Assembly (NCBI GenBank): GCA_945881875.1
Contig: CAMCVH010000001.1
Coordinates: 124,001 to 188,000 of the forward strand
DNA from: Polynucleobacter meluiroseus
Lineage (GTDB): Bacteria > Pseudomonadota > Gammaproteobacteria > Burkholderiales > Burkholderiaceae
Direction of reading: 5' to 3'
DNA: 64,000 nt
This document shows positions 17,696-30,243 of this stretch, in pieces. Below the pieces are notes generated by a model. The model searched no databases and had not been told where the DNA came from. It saw nothing but the letters and a program-made list of their open reading frames with translations. A program made the translations under genes and the position numbers. Numbering within the stretch: position 1 is the stretch's first letter; each line of letters begins with the position of its first letter.

Positions 17696-19225
17696 TTAGT
17701 CTTCTTTTCTCATATGCGGGAAAAGAATCACATCTCTGATGTTCGGTGAGTCGGTGATCAACATCATCAAGCGGTCAATACCGATACCGCAGCCACCGGT
17801 TGGAGGCATACCGTACTCCAATGCACGAATAAAGTCAGCATCAAAATACATCGCCTCTTCATCACCAGCCTCTTTTTGAGCAACTTGCGCTTGGAAGCGT
17901 GCTGCTTGATCTTCTGCATCATTTAACTCTGAGAAGCCATTGGCGATTTCACGACCGGTAATGAATAACTCAAAACGCTCGGTAATGCCTGGGTGTGTGT
18001 CAGATTCTCTTGCAAGAGGGCTTACTTCAATCGGGTAATCAATGATGTAAGTCGGCTCCCACAAATGCTCTTCAGCTGTGGCTTCAAATAGCGATAGTTG
18101 AAGTGCACCTAATCCAGCATTTTTAAGTGTTGGGCCATTGATATCTTCACCTGCTTTTTTGAGTTCAGCGCGGATGAATTCTTTATCTTCTAATTGAGCG
18201 GCTGTGAACTCTTTCTTGGAAAGAGGGGCGTATTTTAGGATAGCCTGGGCAATCGTCAAGCGTTGAAATGGTTTTGATAAATCCAGCGGCCTACCTTGAT
18301 AAGTCAATACGGCGCTACCTTGCGCATCAATCGCCACTGCACGGATCAATTCTTCTGTAAAAGTCATTAACCATTTGTAATCGGTGTAAGCAGCGTAAAA
18401 CTCCATCATCGTAAATTCTGGATTGTGACGTGGGCTAACACCTTCATTACGGAAATTACGATTCACTTCAAAAACACGCTCAAAACCACCAACAACTAAT
18501 CTTTTTAGGTAAAGCTCTGGCGCAATGCGCAAGAACATCTGCATGTCTAAAGCATTGTGGTGCGTTGTAAATGGTTTTGCTGCTGCGCCACCAGGAATAG
18601 AGTGCAACATAGGCGTTTCAACTTCCATAAAGCCAGCATCTTGCATATGCTTACGGATCGATGACATACCTTTGCTTCGAGCTAAAAATGTTTGACGTGT
18701 CTCAGGAGAAACAATTAAATCAACATAGCGCTGACGGTATTTCAGTTCTTGATCAGCCAAGCCGTGGAATTTATCTGGAAGAGGGCGAAGAGATTTTGAG
18801 AGTAAGCGCAATTCTTTAACCAGAATAGATAGCTCACCTTTGTTAGTTTTAAAAACAATGCCTTCAGCAGCAATGAAGTCACCCATGTCCCAATGCTTAA
18901 AGGCATTATGAGTTTCTTCGCTGACATCAGCATCATTGATATAAAACTGGATTTGACCAGTGCGATCTTGAACGGTTGCAAAACTAGCTTTACCCATCAC
19001 ACGTTTGAGCATCATGCGACCAGCCACTTTAACGCTGATATTCTTTTCAGCTAAATGCTCTTTACCAATTTCACCATAGTGCGCATGTAAGTCAATAGCG
19101 TGGTGAGTTGGGACAAAGTCATTCGGAAAAGCAACTCCAGCTTTACGAAGGTTAGCTAACTTCTCTCTACGTTCAGCAATGATGTGATTTTCATCAACGA
19201 TAGGGCTTTGTTGTTCTTGAGTCAT
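17696..19225 (-). CDS. lysS: Lysyl-tRNA synthetase (class II)
   Basis: Charges tRNA-Lys. The 509-residue protein has an N-terminal OB-fold anticodon-binding domain ([21 protein letters not shown]) and a class II catalytic core: motif 1 around [21 protein letters not shown], motif 2 [20 protein letters not shown], and motif 3 [13 protein letters not shown] near the C-terminus. GGAA precedes the ATG. It is the last gene of the recJ-prfB-lysS cluster, an order shared with E. coli. Confidence 0.98.
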   Translation of the reverse strand: MTQEQQSPIVDENHIIAERREKLANLRKAGVAFPNDFVPTHHAIDLHAHYGEIGKEHLAEKNISVKVAGRMMLKRVMGKASFATVQDRTGQIQFYINDADVSEETHNAFKHWDMGDFIAAEGIVFKTNKGELSILVKELRLLSKSLRPLPDKFHGLADQELKYRQRYVDLIVSPETRQTFLARSKGMSSIRKHMQDAGFMEVETPMLHSIPGGAAAKPFTTHHNALDMQMFLRIAPELYLKRLVVGGFERVFEVNRNFRNEGVSPRHNPEFTMMEFYAAYTDYKWLMTFTEELIRAVAIDAQGSAVLTYQGRPLDLSKPFQRLTIAQAILKYAPLSKKEFTAAQLEDKEFIRAELKKAGEDINGPTLKNAGLGALQLSLFEATAEEHLWEPTYIIDYPIEVSPLARESDTHPGITERFELFITGREIANGFSELNDAEDQAARFQAQVAQKEAGDEEAMYFDADFIRALEYGMPPTGGCGIGIDRLMMLITDSPNIRDVILFPHMRKED

Positions 19226-19275
19226 GATGTTTCCAAGTAAGGCATGCTAATTAATAAGAATCTTTATTGAATAAT

Positions 19276-20380
19276 TTAAACACCTTGTTTTAAGCTGGCT
19301 TCGATAAAAGCATCTAAATCACCATCTAAAACTTTCTGGGTATTCGATATTTCAACGTTAGTGCGTAAATCTTTGATGCGGCTTTGATCTAAGACGTAAG
19401 ACCGGATCTGATGACCCCAGCCTACATCGCTCTTAGTTGCTTCTAACTTATCTTGTTCGGCTTGGCGCTTACGAAGCTCATGTTCATACAATCTAGACTT
19501 CAACATCGACATCGCTTCAGCTCTGTTTTTGTGTTGGCTTCGGTCATTTTGACACTGCACCACAATGCCTGTTGGAACGTGCGTTAAACGCACGGCTGAA
19601 TCCGTTTTATTAATGTGCTGACCACCTGCACCCGAGGCGCGGTAAGTATCTGTTCGTATATCCGTGGGATTGATATCAATCTCAATTGAATCATCTACTT
19701 CTGGATAAACGAAAACGCTTGTAAATGAAGTGTGACGACCATTAGCAGAGTCAAAAGGTGATTTACGAACCAAACGATGTACACCAGTCTCTGTTCTTAA
19801 ATGACCATAGGCATATTCACCATCGATTTTAATGGTGGCACTCTTGATACCAGCAACGTCTCCGTCTGAAGTCTCAAGAACCTCTGCTTTAAAACCTTTG
19901 CGTTCACAGTAACGAAGATATTGACGAAGCAACATGCTGGCCCAATCACAAGCTTCTGTACCACCAGCTCCAGATTGGATATCGATGAAGCAAGAGCTTG
20001 GATCCATTGGATTGCTAAACATACGGCGGAATTCAAGACCTTCAACTTGTAAGCGCATGCCACCAGTGTCAGACTCGATCGATAAGATCGTGTCAAAGTC
20101 ACTTTCTTCTTTTGCCATTTCTAGAAGTTCTTGGCTAGCTGTGATGTTATCGGTTAAGAAGTTAATCGTACCAACCACACCATCTAATAGCTTTTTCTCT
20201 CGACCGAGAGCTTGTGCTTGTTTTGGATCATCCCAGATTTTAGGATCTTCAAGCGTCTGATTGATCTCGACTAAGCGTTCTGCTTTGTTATCGACGTCAA
20301 AGATACCTCCGAAGTTCATTCGTACGGGTACGAAGATCGTCGAGGGTATTTGTAATGAGATTTAGTTGTTCAGCTTCCAT
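19276..20380 (-). CDS. prfB: Peptide chain release factor 2, with programmed +1 frameshift
   Basis: Terminates translation at UGA and UAA. The gene is in two frames. The first 27 codons run from ATG 20380 ([10 protein letters not shown] onward) and end at an in-frame TGA (20299-20297). The remaining 340 codons are in the +1 frame, giving a 367-residue protein, the normal RF2 length. The stop-codon recognition tripeptide SPF is in [13 protein letters not shown] and the catalytic GGQ in [16 protein letters not shown]2 level autoregulates through the frameshift. The start codon is 10 bases from the recJ stop and lacks a Shine-Dalgarno sequence. Confidence 0.97.
20297..20311 (-). promoter_or_regulatory. 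prfB programmed frameshift site
   Basis: Reading the minus strand, CGG AGG TAT CTT TGA is followed by C. This keeps the CUU slippery codon before UGA, the Shine-Dalgarno-like GGAGG three bases upstream of it, and the C after the stop that weakens termination, as in the classical RF2 recoding site. When RF2 is scarce the ribosome slips +1 and makes more RF2. Confidence 0.95.
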
Positions 20381-20388
20381 AGCCAAAG

Positions 20389-20394
20389 ATTATA
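20389..20394 (-). promoter_or_regulatory. Candidate -10 element for prfB
   Basis: A perfect TATAAT on the minus strand ends eight bases before the prfB ATG and includes the recJ stop codon. No convincing -35 is seen and no ribosome-binding site lies before the ATG, so a leaderless or nearly leaderless transcript is possible in addition to read-through from recJ. Confidence 0.4.
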
Positions 20395-22135
20395 AAGCCT
20401 CGTCGAGTGCTTCTATGTGTAATTGCGCTCGCGCCACGCCCTGGTAATAGTCGGTGACGAGTCGATAGGCCAGTTTGGCTGGATTTGGGAGGGTTTGTGC
20501 CCTTGAGAACCATATGGCATTGAGAATCTTGGAGTCACTGACGCCATTTTCTTTAATGGCCTTGAGTTGTATTCTGAGATGCTTTTCTTGGATCAGGGTT
20601 TGACTTAAAACCTCAAATTCACCAAAAAATACAGGGGCAGGGAAGCCTTGACCCCAGGTTTCATTACCCAGCATGGCTCCAAAATCTGGCTCCATAAATT
20701 CAGGATCTAGAAAACCATCGTGAACTAATTGGCGCTGAAGAGTTTCTTCAGTCATTAAGTTTTTGGCAACTGTTTCAAAGCTATCTTTAAAAAACTCAAA
20801 ACTATCCTCTCGAATGGTGAGACCTGCTGCCATGGCATGCCCACCGAACTTCAATATCAGATCAGGATACTTTTTTGAAACCACATCTAGAGCATCTCTT
20901 AAATGAAATCCTGTGATGGAGCGTCCAGAACCTTTTAAAACTCTCTCCCCAGATTCTTCACCAGGTGCAAATATCAAGGTAGGGCGGTGGTAACGTTCTT
21001 TTAGCCTAGATGCAACAATCCCGATGACTCCCTGATGCCAATCATTATTAGTCAAGCAAACAGTCGCTTGAGTACCTACTTGAATATCGACTAAGCTAGC
21101 CAAAGCAGTTTCTTGCATGCCGGCTTCAATGGTGCGTCGCTCGCGATTCATACGATCGAGCTCACGAGCTAGTTGAAGAGCTTCCTCTTGGGAATCCGTT
21201 AACAGACATTGAATACCCAAAGACATATCGGATAGTCGACCCGCTGCATTCAGCCTAGGACCAATGGTGAAACCCAAATCAAATGTACTGGCTCTGGATG
21301 GATCTTTACCTGCTGCTATATAAAGTGCTTGTATGCCGGGCTGTATCAAGCCATTTTTTATTCTTTTGACTCCGTTGGAGACCAGCACTCGATTATTACG
21401 ATCTAAAGAGGCCACGTCAGCCACTGTTCCCAAGGCTACAAGATCTAAAAGATTCTCTAAGCGAGGTTGGTTTTCAGCGGTGAAGGCACCTCTGGTTCTT
21501 AACTCTGCCCTAAGAGCAATTAAGAGATAGAACATCACACCAACACCGGCTAATGCTTTACTAGGAAAGTTACAGTTGGGTTGATTAGGATTCACAATCC
21601 ACGCCGCTTTTGGCAAAGTATCTGCGGGAAGATGGTGGTCAGTTACTAGGACCTCCATACCTAATTCATTTGCTCTTTGAACGCCAGCAAGGCTAGCTAT
21701 GCCATTATCAACTGTGATCAAGATATCTGGTTTGTGTAAGCGCTCTGCAACTAAATCTACCACCTCAGGTGTTAAGCCATAACCCAGAGTAAAGCGATTT
21801 GGAACAAAGTAATCTACTTGAATATCCCAAGGAGCTCCGAGTGCTCTAAGACCTCTCATACCAACTGCGCAGGCTGTAGCGCCGTCACAATCATAATCAG
21901 CAACAATTAAAATCTTCTTATGATTCTGTATAGCCGTTGCTAAATATTTCGCAGCTTTTTCACAATGAGTCAGCTCAGATGGTGGAATTAGATTTTTTAG
22001 GTCAAGTGAGAGCTCTTGAACAGAACTAATCCCTCGAGCTGCCCAAAGTTTAGCGAGGACTGGGTGAATACCTGTCGCTTCTAATAAATCAGCCTGCTCT
22101 TTTGTGCAGCTTCTTTGAATCAGTTTCATAGTCAT
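20390..22135 (-). CDS. recJ: Single-stranded-DNA-specific exonuclease RecJ
   Basis: A 5'-3' single-strand DNA exonuclease used in RecF-type recombination, mismatch repair and base excision repair. The 581-residue protein carries the DHH phosphoesterase motifs: VADYDCDGATACAVG, ITVDNGIA, VTDHHLP (the DHH itself) and later the DHHA1 part with KFGGHAMAAGLTI. An OB-like domain forms the C-terminus. The ATG overlaps the end of the upstream gene (22132-22135), so the two are coupled. prfB and lysS follow. Confidence 0.97.
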   Translation of the reverse strand: MTMKLIQRSCTKEQADLLEATGIHPVLAKLWAARGISSVQELSLDLKNLIPPSELTHCEKAAKYLATAIQNHKKILIVADYDCDGATACAVGMRGLRALGAPWDIQVDYFVPNRFTLGYGLTPEVVDLVAERLHKPDILITVDNGIASLAGVQRANELGMEVLVTDHHLPADTLPKAAWIVNPNQPNCNFPSKALAGVGVMFYLLIALRAELRTRGAFTAENQPRLENLLDLVALGTVADVASLDRNNRVLVSNGVKRIKNGLIQPGIQALYIAAGKDPSRASTFDLGFTIGPRLNAAGRLSDMSLGIQCLLTDSQEEALQLARELDRMNRERRTIEAGMQETALASLVDIQVGTQATVCLTNNDWHQGVIGIVASRLKERYHRPTLIFAPGEESGERVLKGSGRSITGFHLRDALDVVSKKYPDLILKFGGHAMAAGLTIREDSFEFFKDSFETVAKNLMTEETLQRQLVHDGFLDPEFMEPDFGAMLGNETWGQGFPAPVFFGEFEVLSQTLIQEKHLRIQLKAIKENGVSDSKILNAIWFSRAQTLPNPAKLAYRLVTDYYQGVARAQLHIEALDEAL

Positions 22136-23043
22136 AGTGAGAGCATGTCCGCAAGAGAAGGAACACTAGGTTTTTTCCAAAATGTAAAACCTGATTTAGG
22201 TAGTTGATTCAGAGAGATCAGGCGACTACGTTCTTGACCCTCTGGAAAGTCGATCACTTGAATACCATCAATTTTTTTATCGATGAGATGATTGCATGCA
22301 TATTCCCAGATAGCTTGAGCACTTTGATCTTTTAAAGAAATAAGAGAAAGCACATCGCTTAGATCTGATTGATGAATATCAAGCATGTGATCTTTATTTA
22401 AATGTCGGGCTATTACGCTCAAACAATTGTCAACGCTGTGTATTTTCTTGGCACCTAAAAGAGCTGCATGTGGCTCCACATCTTTGATGGATCCAATACC
22501 GCTGACCCAAACAGAATTAATCGCTAATAGTTCACGAGATTGTCTTTCCAAATTAACAGGATGATTGAACCAAATCATCTGAATTTCGTTTTGCCATTTG
22601 CGCCATTGACGAGCTAAGCCAGCAGTGCTGGTGTCAGATGGCATCCAGTGGTCAATATTTCTACCTTGAGCTTGTTCAATGCTCACTGTTGATAGTGAAG
22701 CTAAAGCTGGTGCTTCAATGAACCAGCGATTAGCTTCTGGTCGATGAACCTTATCAGCCATTTCAGAAAAGATATCTTTCACCGCATCGTACAGCTCATC
22801 TGATTCTTCAGGTGTGATGTCTAAAATGCTGGGATTGGTCAAAACTAGGTGATCTCTTGCAGCATGAATATGTATAGGTTCTATTCGAGCGATGCACGTT
22901 ATATCTGACGGAAGTAGACCAAGAGCTTTTAGTTCAACAGGAGCACTGGCATTCTTCTGACCTAAAAGAAATTTTTCATAAGGAAGCCCCCTTTCTAAAG
23001 AGGCCTCTTCTTCCGTATCAGTTATTACCAATGTATATGTCAT
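22132..23043 (-). CDS. Conserved protein of unknown function linked to recJ
   Basis: A 303-residue soluble protein that I do not firmly recognise. It resembles betaproteobacterial proteins found next to recJ that are sometimes labelled phosphoglycerate mutase-like, but I see none of the metal-binding motifs of that enzyme family. Notable blocks are IEPIHIHAARDHLVL, EANRWFIEAP, HWMPSD and WRKWQNEIQMIWFNHPVNLERQ, followed by INSVWVSGIGS. The mid-protein Trp/His-rich stretch looks like the conserved core. The ATG at 23043 is preferred to a TTG 21 bases upstream. It overlaps recJ by four bases, suggesting a shared process, and is divergent from lolC. Confidence 0.6.
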   Translation of the reverse strand: MTYTLVITDTEEEASLERGLPYEKFLLGQKNASAPVELKALGLLPSDITCIARIEPIHIHAARDHLVLTNPSILDITPEESDELYDAVKDIFSEMADKVHRPEANRWFIEAPALASLSTVSIEQAQGRNIDHWMPSDTSTAGLARQWRKWQNEIQMIWFNHPVNLERQSRELLAINSVWVSGIGSIKDVEPHAALLGAKKIHSVDNCLSVIARHLNKDHMLDIHQSDLSDVLSLISLKDQSAQAIWEYACNHLIDKKIDGIQVIDFPEGQERSRLISLNQLPKSGFTFWKKPSVPSLADMLSL

Positions 23044-23050
23044 AACCTTG

Positions 23051-23080
23051 ATTTTAGGTTGCAATTAGACCTTCTGTCCA
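23051..23080 (-). promoter_or_regulatory. Promoter of the recJ-linked gene
   Basis: On the minus strand, TGGACA (23080-23075), an 18-base spacer and TAAAAT (23056-23051) form a good sigma-70 pair. The -10 ends seven bases before the ATG at 23043, so the transcript is predicted to begin at or next to the start codon. It overlaps the lolC promoter on the other strand. Confidence 0.55.
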
Positions 23081-23095
23081 AGAGACGGCTAAACT
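23066..23095 (+). promoter_or_regulatory. Promoter of lolC
   Basis: TAGACC (23066-23071), an 18-base spacer and TAAACT (23090-23095). The -10 ends six bases before the lolC ATG at 23102, with no Shine-Dalgarno sequence between, predicting a leaderless lolC mRNA. Confidence 0.5.
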
Positions 23096-23101
23096 AGACC
23101 C

Positions 23102-24373
23102 ATGATGAATTGGCCAATCGAACTTGAAATTGCATGGCGCTATATGAGCGCTAGGAAAAAAGCCGGTAAAAACAAAGAAACTGGCTCAAAAGACGAGTTT
23201 TTGTCATTTATCTCATCTGTATCAATGATTGGTATCGCTTTAGGCGTTGCGGCCCTGATTGTGGTCTTGTCGGTCATGAATGGCTTCCAAAAAGAGGTTC
23301 GGGATCGCATGTTGTCAGTACTTTCCCACGTTGAAATTCATGCACCTACCGGTTTAGGTGATTGGCAACCTTTGCTCAATAAAGTTCAAGAAAATAAGCA
23401 AGTCGTAGGCGTTGCCCCCATGATCATGTCTCAAGCATTGGTTACTCGCGGTGATGTCATGCGTGGGGTGGCGATTCGCGGCATTGACCCAGATCTCGAG
23501 AGTAGAGTTTCAGATATTCCCAAGCATTTCATTCAAGGGCAGGTGACTGAACTAAAGCCAGGTGAATTTGGTTTGGCCTTAGGCGCTGAGTTAGCGATGA
23601 TTCTTGGGGTTCAATTAGGTGATCGCATCACCGTCATGGTTCCTGAGGGTGATATCAATCCATCTGGTATGACGCCTCGTATGAGAGCATTCAAGTTAGT
23701 AGGTATTGTTGATAGTGGCCACTATGAGTTTGATAGCACTTTGGCTGTTGTCCATTGGAAAGATGCAGCAGCTTTACTAAGATTAGATGGTCCATCAGGC
23801 TTACGTCTTAAATTGGCAAATATGCAGGAAGCTGCCAAAGTGGCTGACCAGCTTGCACCTCAATTGCCAGGATTGTGGATTAAAGATTGGACAAGACAAA
23901 ATAAAAATTGGTTTGCAGCTGTTCAGACTGAAAAACGAATGATGTTCATCATTTTGACTTTGATCATTGCGGTAGCTGCTTTTAATTTAGTTTCAACACT
24001 GGTCATGACTGTGACGGATAAACGCGGTGACATTGCTATTCTTAGAACGATGGGTGCATCGGCTGGTTTGATTCAGAGAATCTTTTTTGCGCAAGGTTTT
24101 ATGATCGGTGCATTGGGCACGATTGGTGGGGTTGTATTAGGTTTACTCATTTCTCTTAATATCGATGTCATTGTTCCGGCAATTGAAGCCGTCTTTAGAG
24201 TGCAATTCTTGCCACGAGACATTTACTTTATTTCAAGTCTGCCATCCGATGTCAGAAGTAGTGACGTCATCACAGTTGGATTAATGGCGTTTGGTTTATC
24301 TTTGTTAGCAACGCTCTATCCAAGTTGGAGAGCGGCTCGGGTTCAACCAGCCAGCGCATTGAGATATGAGTGA
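23102..24373 (+). CDS. lolC: Lipoprotein-releasing ABC transporter permease (LolC/E type)
   Basis: The inner-membrane permease that extracts outer-membrane lipoproteins for transfer to LolA. The 423-residue protein has an N-terminal membrane helix after [11 protein letters not shown] ([22 protein letters not shown]), a large periplasmic domain (about residues 65-270), and three C-terminal helices ([22 protein letters not shown], the [19 protein letters not shown] segment, and [20 protein letters not shown]). Only one permease gene is present here, so it may work as a homodimer or with a partner encoded elsewhere. It overlaps lolD by eight bases. Confidence 0.94.
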   Translation: MMNWPIELEIAWRYMSARKKAGKNKETGSKDEFLSFISSVSMIGIALGVAALIVVLSVMNGFQKEVRDRMLSVLSHVEIHAPTGLGDWQPLLNKVQENKQVVGVAPMIMSQALVTRGDVMRGVAIRGIDPDLESRVSDIPKHFIQGQVTELKPGEFGLALGAELAMILGVQLGDRITVMVPEGDINPSGMTPRMRAFKLVGIVDSGHYEFDSTLAVVHWKDAAALLRLDGPSGLRLKLANMQEAAKVADQLAPQLPGLWIKDWTRQNKNWFAAVQTEKRMMFIILTLIIAVAAFNLVSTLVMTVTDKRGDIAILRTMGASAGLIQRIFFAQGFMIGALGTIGGVVLGLLISLNIDVIVPAIEAVFRVQFLPRDIYFISSLPSDVRSSDVITVGLMAFGLSLLATLYPSWRAARVQPASALRYE

Positions 24374-25067
24374 CCCAACTATGACTAATCAAGCCATCAC
24401 CCTCTCAGCAAGTAACTTATCCAAGACCTATGGAGAAGGAGAGACTGCGGTTGAAGTTCTTCAGAACATCAATTTAGAAGTTCAGGCTGGTGAGAAGTTG
24501 GCGATTGTGGGATCTTCAGGTTCAGGTAAAAGCACCTTGTTGCATTTGCTCGGGGGCTTGGATCATGCCACTCAAGGTCATGTGAGCCTAGCAGGCCAAA
24601 GTTTAGAAAATCAAACCGAAGCGCAGTTGAATGAAATTCGTAATCGCCATCTCGGATTCATTTATCAGTTCCACCATTTGTTAGCGGAGTTCAGTGCTTT
24701 GGATAACGTGGCTATGCCATTACGCATAAGAGGGCTCTCATCCAGTTTAGCCAGAGAGGCTGCCCAAGATATGCTCAGTAAAGTTGGCTTAGCTCATCGA
24801 GTGGACCATCGTCCTGCAGCACTATCAGGCGGTGAGCGCCAGAGAGTAGCAGTAGCGCGAGCACTTGTGACGAAACCAAGCTGTGTTTTAGCGGATGAAC
24901 CGACCGGTAACTTAGATGCTGAAACCGCAGATACCGTTTTTGACTTGATGCTTCAGGTTGCAAAAATTCAGGGTACATCGTTTGTGATCGTGACTCATGA
25001 TCCTTTGCGTGCCGCTAGATGCGATCGTATCCTACGTTTAGATCATGGCGTATTAAGAGCCCAATAA
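24366..25067 (+). CDS. lolD: Lipoprotein-releasing ABC transporter ATPase LolD
   Basis: The 233-residue ATPase that powers lipoprotein release by the Lol permease. Walker [10 protein letters not shown] begins near residue 49, the ABC signature is [15 protein letters not shown], Walker B is [12 protein letters not shown], and the H-loop is in [11 protein letters not shown]. The ATG at 24366 lies inside the lolC 3' end, with ATG 24381 as a later alternative. tatD starts one base after its stop. Confidence 0.96.
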   Translation: MSDPTMTNQAITLSASNLSKTYGEGETAVEVLQNINLEVQAGEKLAIVGSSGSGKSTLLHLLGGLDHATQGHVSLAGQSLENQTEAQLNEIRNRHLGFIYQFHHLLAEFSALDNVAMPLRIRGLSSSLAREAAQDMLSKVGLAHRVDHRPAALSGGERQRVAVARALVTKPSCVLADEPTGNLDAETADTVFDLMLQVAKIQGTSFVIVTHDPLRAARCDRILRLDHGVLRAQ

Positions 25068-25068
25068 A

Positions 25069-25911
25069 ATGGCTCTCTGTTTAGACACGCATTGTCATTT
25101 AGATGCATCCGAGTTTGAGCTTGATCGAGATCTCATGATCAAGAGAGCTTCTCTTAAGGGTGTTGATGGTGTTTTGATTCCTGCGGTAAGAGCAGCTGAT
25201 TTTGAGTCAGTCAAAGAGCTGGCCCACCAAGCCTCCCAAGAAATGCCCGCTACCGTTTACACCTTAGGTATCCATCCTATATATACACCTGAAGCCAAAG
25301 ATACTGATATTGATTTGCTAAGACATGCCATCGAGCAATCTTTGGATGACCCAAGATTTGTCGGTATTGGTGAAATAGGATTGGATTATTTTTTACCAGA
25401 GCTTGATCCTCATCACCAAGCATTTTTCTTCGAAGCACAGTTAGATCTGGCAGAAGAATTCAACCTGCCTGTGATCATTCATGTCAGGCGTTCTCAAGAC
25501 GCCATCATTAAAGCTTTGAAATCTAGAAAAATATCAGGCGGTATTGCGCATGCTTTCAACGGTAGTTTTCAACAGGCTGAGAATTTCATCAAACTCGATT
25601 TTGTGATGGGCTTTGGTGGTGCTATGACCCATGACAGAGCATTACAAATAAGACGCTTAGCTAAAGAATTACCCTCGGAATCGATTGTGCTTGAAACAGA
25701 TTCTCCCGATATCCCACCTGTATGGTTAGCAAAGAATGAGCATCCCAGAAACGAACCTGGTGAGTTGCCTCAAATTTCCTCTGTATTAGCCGAATTAAGA
25801 GGTGATCTTATTGAGCATACGCAGCACACATGTGCTGAAAACGCTCTTCGAGTGATTCCTCGCTGGGGTCACTTGATAGCATCATTACCTAAAGACTCAA
25901 TCACCCATTAA
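25069..25911 (+). CDS. TatD family metal-dependent deoxyribonuclease
   Basis: A 280-residue amidohydrolase-fold protein. Metal ligands are in the N-terminal THCHLD (H-x-H), GEIGLDYF (Glu), IIHVRRS and AHAFNGS (His), and ETDSPDIPP (Asp). The family (TatD, YcfH, YjjV) has 3'-5' DNase activity and contributes to DNA repair and protein quality control. It is the last gene of the lolC-lolD-tatD operon. Which of the paralogues it corresponds to is unclear, so no symbol is given. Confidence 0.88.
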   Translation: MALCLDTHCHLDASEFELDRDLMIKRASLKGVDGVLIPAVRAADFESVKELAHQASQEMPATVYTLGIHPIYTPEAKDTDIDLLRHAIEQSLDDPRFVGIGEIGLDYFLPELDPHHQAFFFEAQLDLAEEFNLPVIIHVRRSQDAIIKALKSRKISGGIAHAFNGSFQQAENFIKLDFVMGFGGAMTHDRALQIRRLAKELPSESIVLETDSPDIPPVWLAKNEHPRNEPGELPQISSVLAELRGDLIEHTQHTCAENALRVIPRWGHLIASLPKDSITH

Positions 25912-25963
25912 AACTATTTAAACATTGGCTTTAAGGCGATTGTGTAAATAAAAGTATGGATTT

Positions 25964-25993
25964 TTGAGTATTCTTACTGGGTATCGCTATAAT
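25964..25993 (+). promoter_or_regulatory. Promoter of the pyrG operon
   Basis: TTGAGT (25964-25969), an 18-base spacer and a perfect TATAAT (25988-25993). The expected start site is about 20 bases before the pyrG ATG. No strong ribosome-binding site is visible in that short leader. Confidence 0.6.
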
Positions 25994-26010
25994 TGCGTAT
26001 TACCCACTAA

Positions 26011-27666
<1,656 letters not shown>

Positions 27667-27702
27667 AGCAATATCTTGGATGAGTCCTAAAGGGAGTATC
27701 TG

Positions 27703-28560
27703 ATGAAATTATGTGATTTTGAAATTGGTTTAGATAAGCGTTTCTTCTTAATCGCTGGTGCATGTGTGATTGAGTCAGAGCAAATGGCAATGGACACTGC
27801 TGGCGCTCTTAAAGAAATTACTTCTAGCTTAGGTATTCCATTTATTTATAAATCTTCTTTTGATAAAGCCAATCGTTCCTCAGGAACTTCTTTCCGTGGT
27901 TTAGGTATGGAAAAAGGGTTAGAGATTTTGGCAAAGGTAAAAAGGGATCTTGGCGTCAATATCCTCACTGATATTCATGATGTCAGCGAGATCAAATCAG
28001 TAGCTGCAGTCGTTGATGTTTTGCAAACGCCAGCTTTCTTATGTCGTCAAACAGACTTTATCCGAGCTTGTGCTCAGAGTGGTAAGCCGGTCAATATTAA
28101 AAAGGGCCAGTTCTTAGCTCCAGGAGACATGAAAAACGTCATCGATAAAGCCCGAGCTGCCGCAAAAGAAGTAGGTTTGCCTGATGATATTTTCATGGCT
28201 TGCGAGCGCGGTGCCTCATTTGGTTATAACAATTTAGTTTCAGATATGCGCAGCTTAGCCATCATGCGCGAAACCAACGCCCCAGTTGTATTTGATGCCA
28301 CTCACTCAGTTCAGTTACCTGGTGGTCAGGGCACGACTAGTGGTGGACAACGTGAGATGGTTCCTGTCTTAGCCAGAGCTGCAGTAGCAGTGGGTATCAG
28401 CGGTTTGTTTATGGAGACGCATCCTAATCCAGCCAAAGCACTGTCTGATGGTCCAAATGCTGTGCCATTGGCTCGTATGAAAGAGTTATTAGCTACCTTA
28501 GTAGCGCTTGATAACGTTGTTAAAACAGGCAATGTATTCTTAGAAAAAGATTTTCAATAA
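27703..28560 (+). CDS. kdsA: 3-deoxy-8-phosphooctulonate synthase
   Basis: Condenses phosphoenolpyruvate with arabinose 5-phosphate to form KDO-8-phosphate for the lipopolysaccharide inner core. The 285-residue protein has the family blocks [22 protein letters not shown], the PEP-binding [13 protein letters not shown] and [11 protein letters not shown], and the C-terminal [11 protein letters not shown] and METHPNP. GGGAG lies before the ATG. It confirms a Gram-negative envelope with KDO. Confidence 0.97.
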   Translation: MKLCDFEIGLDKRFFLIAGACVIESEQMAMDTAGALKEITSSLGIPFIYKSSFDKANRSSGTSFRGLGMEKGLEILAKVKRDLGVNILTDIHDVSEIKSVAAVVDVLQTPAFLCRQTDFIRACAQSGKPVNIKKGQFLAPGDMKNVIDKARAAAKEVGLPDDIFMACERGASFGYNNLVSDMRSLAIMRETNAPVVFDATHSVQLPGGQGTTSGGQREMVPVLARAAVAVGISGLFMETHPNPAKALSDGPNAVPLARMKELLATLVALDNVVKTGNVFLEKDFQ

Positions 28561-28592
28561 TTTTAGTCTTAAATAAATTTAATAAATTTTAG

Positions 28593-29888
<1,296 letters not shown>

Positions 29889-29923
29889 GTCATCAACGCT
29901 AACGAAGAGATATAGAGAGCCCT

Positions 29924-30238
29924 ATGCGTATCATTGTTTACGGTATGTTGGCTCTCTTAGTTATTATTCAGTACCCATTATGGCTGGGTAAGGGCGGCTG
30001 GCTCAGAGTGTATGAGCTTGACCGTCAAGTCAACAAGCAAATGGACAAGAATGATGCATTGGCCGCACGTAACACTAAGCTATCTGGTGAAGTAAAAGAT
30101 CTCAAAGACGGTACCAAAGCTATTGAAGAGCGCGCTCGCGCTGAGCACGGCATGAGTAAAGATAACGAGATCTTTGTTCAGGTTGTGCCAAGCAAAAAAC
30201 CACAGAATGATCCCGCTAAGGATGCGGCAAAAAAATAA
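29924..30238 (+). CDS. ftsB: Cell division protein FtsB
   Basis: A 104-residue bitopic septum protein: short cytoplasmic start, one membrane helix ([16 protein letters not shown], residues 4-19), then a periplasmic coiled coil (about residues 30-75, rich in Lys, Asp and Leu, with [19 protein letters not shown]). FtsB forms a complex with FtsL and FtsQ that activates septal peptidoglycan synthesis. Its position right after eno is the usual one. The Lys/Pro/Ala-rich tail is probably disordered. Confidence 0.93.
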   Translation: MRIIVYGMLALLVIIQYPLWLGKGGWLRVYELDRQVNKQMDKNDALAARNTKLSGEVKDLKDGTKAIEERARAEHGMSKDNEIFVQVVPSKKPQNDPAKDAAKK

Positions 30239-30243
30239 GTTTC

